A DNA stretch of 64,000 nt from NCBI GenBank assembly GCA_001599595.1, contig BCHH01000010.1, positions 1,681,035 through 1,745,034 on the forward strand, read 5' to 3'. This document shows positions 53,836 through 64,000 of the stretch, in pieces. Under the pieces are notes generated by a model. That model searched no databases. It saw nothing but the letters and a program-made list of their open reading frames with translations, and had not been told where the DNA came from. The position numbers were made by a program, and so were the translations under genes. This DNA is from Beverwykella pulmonaria. Taxonomy: Eukaryota; Ascomycota; Dothideomycetes; Pleosporales; Melanommataceae. Every line of letters starts with the position of its first letter. Within the stretch, counting starts at the first letter, position 1.

Positions 53836-56800
53836 ATGGGCGGCGAATCCAACCGCACCATGCCTGTCTCCAAAGACTACGCGCGTCTCGCAGCTGGCCC
53901 TGTGGGCAAGCAGATTCACAGCATCTATCAGAGTCGCCTGCGCCAATTCACAGATGGCGGACAGTACCGCGAGCAAGGGCTTCTGCCGTACGTTTCCTCA
54001 TCAATGCTCCCTTTCTCCCAACTTCCTGTTTTGCTCTGTTCACCAATTCGTCCGACATCGCATTCTGACACGCCACAGCAAGCTCACCGATGCCCGCGCC
54101 AATGGCTCCGACTGGGTCAAACTCTCTGTATACTCTCCCCCAGACCTTACCCGTCCGACTTTCAAGGACGCCACATCCCACAAATTCAAGCCCACTAAGG
54201 TCGGCGAGTCGTTCGGCCCCAGCTGGTCCACCCACTGGTTCAAAGTCCAACTCACCGTTCCTAAGGACATGTGCGACAAGGAGCATCTCGAGTTTGTGTG
54301 GGACGCGAACAACGAGGGCATGATTTGGACCGAGAAGGGAGATGTCGTGCATGGGCTGACCGGTGGAGGCGAGCGGACAGAGTGGATTCTGCCCAAGGCA
54401 TTTAGGGACGGACATGAGCATGTGTTCTACGTCGAGATGGCGTGCAATGGCATGTTCGGGAATGCTGCGGGCGGCGATTCGATTCAGCCTCCCGACCCGA
54501 ATCGGTACTTTCAACTGCATACCGCCGACATCGTGGCTGTGAATCTGGAGGCCCGAGGGCTGTACTTTGACTTCTGGGAGATTGGGGGTAGGTTCAAGGT
54601 TGGCCGGAATGCAAACAATGGCTAATGGAGGGGTAGATGCTTCGCGCGAGTTCCCGGAAGACTCGCTGGAAGCCCACCAGGCACAACAAATCGCCAACCG
54701 CATCATGGACACTTTCATTGCTGGCAATGGAAGCAACAAGGCCATCTCCCAGTGTCGGAAGATTGCGCGTGAGTACCTCGGCGACGTCAACACACACAAG
54801 GTCTACGACAGCGACAAGGAGGCCATTGTGACGGGCATTGGATACTGCCACATCGATACCTGCTGGCTATGGCCATTCGCAGAGACCAAGCGAAAGGTTG
54901 CGCGTTCCTGGTCGAACCAGTGCGACCTCATCGATCGATACCCCGAACTCCGATTCTGCTGCTCACAGGCGCAGCAGTACAAGTGGCTGGAGCAGTACTA
55001 CCCTTCAACCTTTGACCGTGTCAAGAAGAAGGTCAAGGAGGGCACGTTCCAACCCATCGGAGGCAGCTGGGTGGAGCACGATACCAATCTTCCTAGCGGA
55101 GAGTCGTTGATCAGGCAATTTGTGTATGGGCAACGTTACTTCGAGAGCCGCTTCGGACAGCGCTGCCGGACGTTCTGGCTACCCGACACGTTTGGCTACT
55201 CGACCCAGCTGCCTCAGATCTGCCGACTCGCTGGCATGACGCGATTCTTGACCCAGAAGCTGAGCTGGAATAACATCAACAACTTTCCGCATACCACATT
55301 CAACTGGGTAGCGCTCGACAACAGTCAGGTCATATGCCACATGCCGCCCTCAGAAACCTATACGGCGGAAGCAAACTTTGGGGATGTGAAGAGAAGTGTG
55401 TCGCAGCACAAGTCGCTAGACCAGGACCACACATCGCTTCTAGTCTTTGGAAAGGGAGACGGAGGAGGCGGCCCAACTTGGCAACACCTTGAGAAGCTCC
55501 GACGTTGCCGCGGGATTAGTGACCAAACCGGCCTCCTGCCTCGCCTCAAACTGGGCGACTCGGCCGACGACTTCTTCGATCGATTGGAGAAGAAGGTCGA
55601 GAATGGTACCGAGCTTGTGACTTGGTACGGCGAGCTTTACTTTGAGCTCCACAGAGGAACCTATACGACACAGGCAAACAACAAGCGCAACAACAGAAAG
55701 GCAGAGACTCTACTACGGGATATTGAGTATCTGGCGACTCTAGCTACGACCAAAGGGGACTTTGGGGAGAAGAGCTCGTACAAATACCCCACAAAGGACA
55801 TCGATGATATGTGGGAGAACGTCCTGCTCTGTCAGTTCCATGACTGTCTGCCTGGCAGCTCTATTGAGATGTGCTATGATGACTCAGACCAGGTAACGAT
55901 ACTCTACTCTTCTTTTTCAATCCTGCTAACTATCGTCAGATCTACGAAAAGGTGTTCACCACAGGAGAGAAGCTGCTCTGCGACGCCCTCTCTGAACTCG
56001 GGTTCGACACAATGCCGAAGGCCGACAGCAAACTCGCTGCACTAAACACGCTACCCTGGGGCCGATCCGAGCTCGTCAAGCTGCCTGCTATTGCTAACCT
56101 TCCAACCTATGGCTTAGCCCACAGCACTGGCCCCGGTGTCATGGATATTCGGCCGCTTGCCTCTCCATACTCTGCAACCATTGCCTCCATCAAAGAAATC
56201 CGGCCCAATGTGTACGAGCTCCGCAACGCACAGTATGTTGTGGAGGTATCTGATGGTGTCATTACCTCACTCTACGATATCTCTGCCGAGCGGGAGGTTA
56301 TTCCCAAGGGCAAGAAAGCCGTACAAATTGTCGTCTTCGATGACAAGCCTCTCTACTGGCAAGCTTGGGATGTGGAAGTGTACCACCTCGCATCGCGAGA
56401 GGAGCTACAAGCTTCCAAAGTCAGCATCTCCGAAGACAGTCCCCATCGTGTCTCACTCGCCATCGAAACTAAGATCTCGGACAAGTCGTGGATCAAGACC
56501 ACTATCTCTCTGCCCGCCGTCATTGGCAACGCCCCCTCGGCCATCGAAATTGAGGCGGAAGTGGAATGGCGCGAGACCATGAAATTCCTCAAGGTCGAGT
56601 TCCCCGTCGATATTGTCAACACTGAAGCTTCCTATGAGACGCAATTTGGCATCGTCCGACGCCCAACGCACTATAACACTTCGTGGGACATGGCGAAGTT
56701 CGAAGTATGCTGTCACAAGTGGGCCGATCTGTCTGAAGCCACATATGGTGTCTCCATTCTCAACGACAGCAAGTACGGCTTCGCCGTCGCTGGAAACGTA

Positions 56801-57439
56801 ATGCGACTAAGCGTGCTGCGAGCCCCCAAGGCGCCAGATGGACATGCGGATATGGGACGACACAGGGTCCGCTACGCAATCTTCCCACACAAAGGGCTGT
56901 TGGATGAGAAGACGATACGAAAGGCGTTTGAATTCAACAACCCACTTCGTATCGTGGGCCACAAATCCGATACAAAACCACAACTACCACAACCGGCACC
57001 CAGGCTACCTCCGAAAATTGAATACCGCTGGACACCCACGGCCTTGGAATATCAATGGATCCCCTCAGAAGTTCCGTCTACTTCGTCCCCTTCCCTCCTG
57101 ACCTCTCTCCGTATTCTCGGCGCACCGAATCTCATCCTCGATACCGTCAAGCGAGGTGAAGACGACGAAGATGTGTCGCGTGGCGAGTTGCCTGCGAAGA
57201 AAGGCAGGAGCGTAATTTGTAGGGTGTATGATGCGCTGGGCGGAAAGTCAAAGGGCGTGTTGGCTTGGGGCGGGCTGAAGGTCAAGTCTGTGTGGAAGGT
57301 CAATGCGTTGGAGGATGAACTTGAGGAACTGAGTTCAGCAATGGTGAAGGTCGAGGATGTAGGGCTGGAGGGCGGTGGTGAGGGGGTAAGGATTGAACTG
57401 AGGGCTTTTGAGGTGGCTACCTTTAGGCTGGGGCTTTAG
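53836..57439 (+). CDS. AMS1: Vacuolar alpha-mannosidase (GH38)
   Basis: Four exons: 53836-53987, 54079-54587, 54637-55892 and 55940-57439. Introns are 91, 49 and 47 nt; 1138 aa, close to yeast Ams1. The catalytic domain contains GIGYCHIDTCWLWPF (zinc ligands His292 and Asp294) and FWLPDTFGYSTQLPQ (nucleophile Asp404), then LCQFHDCLPGSSIEM just before the last intron. The C-terminal half is the beta-sandwich region of GH38 enzymes. There is no signal peptide, which fits delivery to the vacuole by the Cvt/selective-autophagy route known for Ams1. It trims mannose from free oligosaccharides and turned-over glycoproteins. The ATG was chosen because it precedes the conserved N-terminal YARLAAGPVGKQIHSIYQSR and lies after a polypyrimidine 5' region. 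Confidence 0.95.
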
Positions 57440-58602
57440 GGGAAAATATGTGTGTCTGGGTGCCTGTGGATACTTGGGGGTGCATATCACTGTTTGCCAT
57501 ATTCAACGTTAATGTACAGAGTTGCGACAAAGATTGAATCAATGAAAACATATACGTCTTCAAAGCAAATCCATTTTCCTGCCGTTTCTCTAGAAAACGA
57601 GATACCTGCGCCTCGCAGACTCAGCAAAGAGACATTCTAATTTACAATTACATATCACATCACCGATCATCTTCGCACCACAGGGCAGGGCCCCATCGCA
57701 AACATCACGCACACGTACACGTACAAGGCCGATTTCAATTTTTTTTTTTCGCCTCAGCGAATACTCCTTGTATATTCAATCTTGCTACTTTCTTTCTTTC
57801 TTTCTGTCTCTCCGATGTTTCTCAACAACGCATTTGCGTTCGGCTCTCCCAGCACCCCCGAGCTATCCCGTACCACATCCAAATATACAAGCTCCCCCTC
57901 CTCATTGCACCTATTTTATGCATGCAGTCCCAGCCCATCCATCCAGACAAAAGAAAGAAAAATAACAAATTGATATGGTCAATTTCGAATTGAAAGAGTG
58001 GTGATCCCAAACCCAACCGATAAAACGATAGTAAGAAAATAGTGAGTGAGTGGCAATCTGACCCAGGACATGAGGCCTTCGTCTGGGTATAATGTAACAA
58101 AATAAGCGAATGAATCCACCAACTTCCGGACAAAAGAAAACAAGCGGTGAAGTTGAAAAGTCAAGTATATCACACCATCCAACTAGCAACGACAAGATGG
58201 AAAATCTAACTCACAACACAAGCAACCACGCACCATGCACGCTTGCAAACAGCAGAATGCTCGTTGAACACTGACTGACATGCAGACGGAAATGCAGATG
58301 CTAAAGCGCAAGTGAAAGAGCCATTTCACACCCCATAAATAAATAAAAAAATTCAACACAAAGCAAAAACGCCAGCCAGGAGCCAACCCAAACACAGAGC
58401 CAGGGTCCAGGTTTCCTAGGTGCACTACCTTCAGGAATACCACCAACACCATGCTCAAAAGTATTCGAACAACGAAGCAAAGCATGACAAGGTGGAAAGA
58501 TTAGTGATGGTAAAACGCACAGCCGTCCCTATGCAGCGCAGCGCACAAAGCCAGAACAAAAACGGAAAGGTGTGCAGTCTAATATTTGCCGAAAGCAGAG
58601 TT
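57440..58602. other. Intergenic between convergent AMS1 and RIM15-like genes
   Basis: About 1.16 kb holding two 3' flanks; AT-rich with no supported gene. It contains a TTTC microsatellite. Confidence 0.5.
57787..57805. repeat. TTTC tetranucleotide microsatellite
   Basis: About four to five TTTC units in the convergent intergenic region. Confidence 0.7.
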
Positions 58603-61600
58603 CTATGCGTCAGATGACACGCTGACCCGGGGTGTGGGGTCAGGATCGGAATCGGACGTGTTATTTGAGGACGCTTTGGGCGTCACCATCTCGATGTCTT
58701 GCACTGCCGTACCGGGAGCGCGTGGGAAGATCTCTGGCGGTGTGAGCGAGACTGGGGGAACGTCATGTGTGCTGGCCAACCCCTCATTCTCCTCAGCAAC
58801 GCGATCTTCAGTAATGGCCGGCGGCGGTGACGAGGCTAATGTGGTATCTGCAATGTCGTCCACTGAGATGACGCTCCCTCTACTGTTCGTACGCATCATC
58901 TCGATGCCGAGCTTGGAGGACGACTTGGGTCGCGACTTAGGGCTCTTTGTGCGAATGTTGCCCAGCTCATCATCTTCGTCGTCACCCAATTCAGCGGACT
59001 CATGCTTTCGTGTTTCCAGTAGACGACGCTTGACCCCGACCGTCTCTGCGGATCGCTGTTTGCGCACCGTGGCATTCTCCATGACGGCAGGCGCAGAGGC
59101 GTGGAATTCATGGTCATGAGGTGCGGGGACGGGAAGCGTATGCACCACGTTCTTGGCATCGACATTTCCCACTGGGTCCTCCATTATCCCCAGACCACCC
59201 ATAGCCTGGGCTAATTCTCGTTCCCGCCACTCATCACCATGGTGGCGGGCGATGATGACAGGTGTTTCGTCTGTGCGGCTTTCGTTGTCGCCAAAGAAAC
59301 TCGAGCTAATTGAGTCTTCACGGCTGGAGCCACGATAGCTACCAGAAGGCACGGTAGGAAACCCAGAAGAGTTGGAGGAGGGGCTATATTCTTGACGACT
59401 TGATTCCTGACGAAGTCCGGACGGCATAATTGACGGGTACATGCTCTGACTCGGGGTCCAGTTCGGGGGAGGAGCTTTCCATTGGCAGAGTTTGCCTAGC
59501 GTGTCTGACAGCTTAGCAATAGTTGGCGGCTTCTCGATGAGGGCATCAAAGTGGTGAGGCGCCTGCAGTTCCTTTAGATAGCCGGTAACGGCAACAATAG
59601 GCGTGTTGGAGTTCGCGTTCTTTGTATCCCGTATCATGCGGGCAACGTCCGCTCCGTTGACTTGGGGTAGCTTAAACTCCATCATAATGATATCAAATTT
59701 CACTTCGCCCATAGCGTAACGGACGGCCTCAGAACCGTTTGTGACTGTCAATGTGCGGCAGCGCAGTTTTTCCAGAAGCTTTTCCATGACAAGTCGAGAG
59801 ACAGGATGGTCTTCGCACACCAAGACGTCCAACGGTCGAAATATTGGTCCATCCGCAAGGCTGATTTGAGAGAGTCGCCGCGAACTTTGCCTCCGTCGCT
59901 GAACACGTAGAAGTGCCTTCGCACGAGAGTCTTCCGTGTCGGACGACGAAGGAGATATGTCGAAGACTTGGCTCCTGCGCTTGTGATGACTTGGGAGAAG
60001 ATCCCGTACAACATCCTCTTCTTGCGAGCCCATGGTTTGAGAGCGGGCTCGCGGAGAAGGGACACCCGTCAGACTAGTAGAGCTCTGGCGTTGTCCTGCA
60101 GCACCCTTCTCAGAGAACGGGGACGCCACGGCCGAAGGGGTTTTGACAAGCTTGATAGGCGATATAGCGTCAGAAGAAGGCCTGAAGCCGGTCGACAGAC
60201 GGGGTGCTTCAAAAAAGTGACCTGATTGTAGGGTAGAAGGGTTGCTTGTGGCCTGTGAAAGTGTAGAGGAGCTGCTTGATGTCTTCCGCCGCTCGTGGTG
60301 CTGTCCTGTGCTGAATTGTACCAAGAGTGGAGAAGACGGCTGTGACCCTCGACTTGGAGAAGCATTCGCGCCACTTATCGACGGAGAAGAAGGACGCCCT
60401 GTTGCTTTTGTTGTCGAAAGCGTCCGCTTTAGTGGAGCAGGGAGCATTGGGCTCGATTCTAATGACGGGGACGGAGAGGTCACACTTGGCGATTGAAGCG
60501 CAGAACCCGAAGACTTGTGTTGTGAATGCATTGCCTCAGCCCGAAGCTTTTGAATTACGTCCTTGTTGGCTTTCTCGAGAACTGGAAGGTTTTTATAACT
60601 GAAATTGCCAAAGTCATCGGTGGCCATGGGTTCACTAAGCCTCCTGGTTCTTCCCTCGCGAACATGAGCAGGAATGTGCAGTGGTATAAGGCCGCGCTTC
60701 ATGGATGAGGCACTGACTTGAGAACGGACCCGGGATAGCGCGTCGTGGGGTCGGTCAGGATAGTCTGCGCTAGGTGTACCTCCGGAAGAAGCCCCCTGGT
60801 CTTCAAAATCGGGTGCAAAGTTTGCCATGGCTGCACCTCTGGCGTCAAAGTATTCTGTGTCTTCTGGGTTTTCAGGTGCTGGGATGAAAGACGCCTCGTC
60901 ATCGCGAAGAGTCTCCCAGTTAACATCGGCAAACCAAGGGTGGCTTCTGATCTCTTCGCCGCCGCTAGCAAATTTATCGTCCGCATTGGCACCAAGGCGC
61001 TTTGTAGGATCTGCACACATGAGACGGTTCATGAGGTCCTTTGCTTCTTGGGAAACCTGGTCGTCTTCTTCGTCGGGCCAGTCAATTCGATGAGCGAGGA
61101 TGTTTTGAAACACTTCGTCGGGCGTGTCGGCATGGAAGGGCGGGTAGCCATACAAGCATTCAAAGAGAATGCAGCCCAAAGACCACCAATCGCTGACTTC
61201 ATCCTGACCACTGCCAGCGATGGTTTCGGGTGCCAAATAATCAGGTGTTCCGACGAATCTTCGGTTGCCATCTTCGGGGTCAAAAAGCGCCATAGGAGGT
61301 GGAGGCATGGTCGATGTGGGCGGCGGGGTATTATTCTGTGCAGCACTGGTTTGGCTAGTTGTTGGTGCGATTGGGAAAAGATCCGGAGAACCCTCGTCGC
61401 TATAGGACTCCTCCTCTATCGGCGAACGTGTACGAGCCGGCATGAGCTGGTCATCAACGATAGAGAAGCGGCGGAACATTGCCTGCAATGCTTCACTGTC
61501 CCCACTGTCACTTCGATTCCCAGAAGTTCTTCTAGACGGGTCGCGGGTTAGAGAGCTCTCTCGATTCAGACTAAAGTAGGAAGGCTGGACAAGCTCCCCC

Positions 61601-64000
61601 GAAAACGCAGGTGTCATATTAGGCGTCTGTGAAGGAGATGGGTTTAGGTCGAACGATGCGGAGCGAGATGACCCAACTGAAGTGGCGCGATGGAAGGGCC
61701 CTGTCTTCAGCAAGTCTGGGGCAGGCTCAGCAGATTTGAGAGCTCGCTTTTGGCGGCCAATTAAGCCCATACGGGAAAGACCGAAGTCAGTCAGCTTCAA
61801 ATGACCCTTTTGATCTATAAGAAGATTATCTGGCTTCAGGTCACGATGGACAATGCCCCGACTGTGAAGATGCTCAACGCCGAGGACAACTTCAGCCAAA
61901 TACTTCTTCGCCCAATCCTCGGGGAGCGCAGACAGAACCTTGATCAGCGAAGCACAATCGCCACCGTTGAGATACTCCATGACCAGATACAGGTAGTCTT
62001 TGCTTGAAAAGGTCCAATACAGCTTGGCAACGAAGTCGCTCTCGCCTTGCCACATCATGATGGCCCGCTCAGCCTTGACATTTGTGACCTGATTCTTCGC
62101 AACCATGTCCGCCTTCTTCAAGACCTTGATGGCAAAGTACTCTCCCGTCGTCTTCTTCTTGGCTAAATAGACGCTACCAAACGCGCCCTTGCTGATAGGC
62201 TTGATAATCTCGAAGTCCTTGATCGATGGCGGTACTGCGCGCGGCTGTGGCTGAGTGACAGGTAGTAGCCGGGGAGAGATTGGCCTCGGGCCATCCGATC
62301 CAGCCGTAGACGACTGTCTCCGGTGGTGATTAATTTGTGCCATGGCGGGAGAGGAGAACTCGGTGGTCGTCAGAACAGGCGACGTGATGGGGGATTGTAG
62401 GCCTTCGAGTCCACTGGGTATTCTTGGTTTGTTCATCCTCAAAGGCGACGACGGGGGAACCATGGAGCGGGCAGGAGAGTGTTGCCGGCTTGACAAGACG
62501 CTTGGAAGTATCAAACTCTTACGCTTACGCTCGCGAGAACTTGCGACTCTACCCAAACCCAGTTCAGAGGAGGGTGAATCAGCCCGTCTGGGTCCAGACA
62601 TGATCGATGATCGGACACTGCTGTCGCTCTCGGCTCCAGCATCGCTCTCGAAATGCATGGAATGACGCTTATTCTGCGTGGCAATATTGATGGCTCCAGC
62701 GTGCGAGCGAGGCGTCTGAGACCCTGTTCGTGGGCTACTGGATCTCGTAGAGCCTGCGACTGATGATTCTCTTCTGCTTAGGCGTGCGGGGAGGGAAGGA
62801 TCAGATGCGTTGCGCAGAGCCTGAGCCATGGCAGAGGGGCCATCAAATGATCCGGCAAAAATACCATCCTCGCCAGAGGGCATGTCGTCCATTTCAGCTT
62901 GTCGGTCTTCCTCCTCTTGCTGTTCGTCTTCGGAGGAACTGTCTTCCCCAGCAGCAATTTGAGCAGCCTTGAGCATTGCAGCCTCAATACATTCCTGGAC
63001 CAAGACGTCAAATTCGATGCGGATGCGCTCGGAATATTCCAGAATTCGTCTGTGGCGAAACACGGCATCGATCTTGGCCCTGGCAAGTCGGTTTGTGTCC
63101 TCGCAGAGCAATCTGAATCCTTCTCCGTGCTCTATCGAGCCTGAGCTCGGAGACTGCCATTGCAAGACTTGAGAGATCCGATTTTCAGACTGAGGTGATT
63201 GGGTCCGGATTTCAGATGCTGATTGCACTCGCGTGTGTTCCTTGATGGCAGGGGTGTTGACTTCAAGGGCAGTGTCGCACAGATCAAGGACAAGCTCAAC
63301 GATGCGGGATAGTGGTCTTCTAACGGCAAACGATCGCGCTCGATGATGGCCAAATCCAGTGGAACGCTCGCGACTAGCCGGCGGCGATGCAGGAGAATTG
63401 CGTCCCGATGGCGTCCCGGACGAGGGCGTCGACGATGGCTGTATGAGAACACCCTTGTACTCGGGTGGCTGCGTGGGCTGGGCAGCGTCTCCGGAAGTGA
63501 CTCTTGACGGTCGGCTATGGGCTTCTAGGGCATCTAACACCTTGACGATGGAGTTGCGGTGCTCGGCAAGTGCTTCTTGCGCCATCTGAACATCCATCTC
63601 CGCACGGTGTTCCTGCAGGCAGAGTTCGGTATGCTTCTCAAACCACCAAGGGGTGATTTGCCGCTCGCATATCCGACACAGCACGGGCAATGGCGGGGGA
63701 TGGTTTCCGGGGTCATTGGCACCCTGCTCGGCGAGGCCAGTGAGATAATGAGCTAACATCTCCGCACCAACTCCGAGGGACTCGACCAGGACTTCTGGAA
63801 GGTCAATGGTGACTTCTCGGATCACGGAAGGCCGAATCATCCACATGGTCTGGCCGGGGGGTTAGCATGGCTGGCTCAGGTTCAATGGGAGGGGTAAGAA
63901 CCTACGTGGCTCTCGACGCCTGTGGTTCGGTCGTATACCATGATGCCCTGTGCCTCCAAGTTCAGCACCTGCTCCTCCTCGTCGGTGGGCGACACGGGCG
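58603..64000 (-). CDS. RIM15: Rim15-type protein kinase with receiver domain (5' part outside window)
   Basis: Two exons are visible: 63849-58603 and >64000-63906, joined over a 56-nt intron (GTAGGT..CCAG); about 1780 residues are seen and the N-terminus lies beyond the right edge. In order: a C2HC zinc finger (LCRICERQITPWWFEKHTEL and a following Cys); disordered Ser-rich sequence; an AGC-type kinase (ISKGAFGSVYLAKK, AIKVLKKADM, HRDLKPDNLL, DFGLSRMG) with a ~190-residue insert before GTPDYLAPETI; the AGC tail; and a C-terminal response-regulator receiver (LDVLVCEDHPVSRLVMEKLL to IVAVTGYLKE). Rim15 relays TORC1/PKA nutrient signals and triggers quiescence through the endosulfine Igo/PP2A pathway. 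The usual phospho-acceptor Asp of the receiver is Glu here (codon 59677-59679). The long kinase insert is typical of Rim15/Cek1 kinases. Confidence 0.93.

Noticed and set aside
58586..59119. Plus-strand frame of 177 codons at the 3' end of RIM15
   Set aside because: Antisense to the RIM15 receiver tail; no motif and no independent start context.
1..64000. CRISPR arrays, operons, riboswitches, bacterial origins
   Set aside because: The window is eukaryotic (spliced genes throughout); no regularly spaced identical short repeats were seen.

Overview
The window is nuclear DNA from a filamentous ascomycete (Pezizomycotina, most likely Dothideomycetes). The reasons are short GT..AG introns of mostly 45-100 nt with CTAAC/CTGAC branch sites, compact genes on both strands, and typical filamentous-fungal families: a CFEM/Pth11-like rhodopsin-domain receptor, Zn2Cys6 clusters, RIM15, SEC9 and DML1. 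Exon boundaries below were worked out by hand from splice signals and reading-frame continuity. Family names come from motif recognition, not database searches.

Layout. 0-9 kb: 3' end of a nitrilase; a membrane TPR/ZZ-finger protein; an 861-bp non-autonomous hAT element with matching 8-bp target duplications; a four-exon ankyrin-CorA-like gene. 10-16 kb: an aminopeptidase P gene whose last exon runs on, without a stop, into four tandem Zn2Cys6 clusters (the most unusual object here); a GPI-anchored extensin-like proline-rich protein. 18-28.5 kb: conserved housekeeping genes DML1, PRP18 and SAP18, an LCAT-like hydrolase, and an unrecognised acidic protein.

28.5-44.6 kb is the accessory part: a 300-bp near-perfect foldback element, an arginine:glycine amidinotransferase-like gene, and a predicted OTT_1508-type deaminase fused to a MYND finger. 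The deaminase gene is bracketed by diverged direct repeats. A graveyard follows, with hAT-like, Tc1/mariner-like and TPR remnants and a 295-codon frame broken by two stops that could each come from one C-to-T change. 44.6-64 kb: a CFEM receptor, an NDP-glucose 4,6-dehydratase, SEC9 (with two long poly-C runs in one intron), an SDR, vacuolar alpha-mannosidase AMS1, and most of RIM15, which leaves the window at its right edge.

How the genes relate. The right and centre blocks carry ordinary cell biology: splicing (PRP18), chromatin/RNA (SAP18), mitochondrial inheritance (DML1), exocytosis (SEC9), vacuolar glycan turnover (AMS1) and nutrient signalling (RIM15). No biosynthetic cluster and no convincing new multigene system is visible. 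The strongest novelty candidates are single-gene domain fusions (peptidase to Zn2Cys6; deaminase to MYND) and the repeat-bracketed accessory island.
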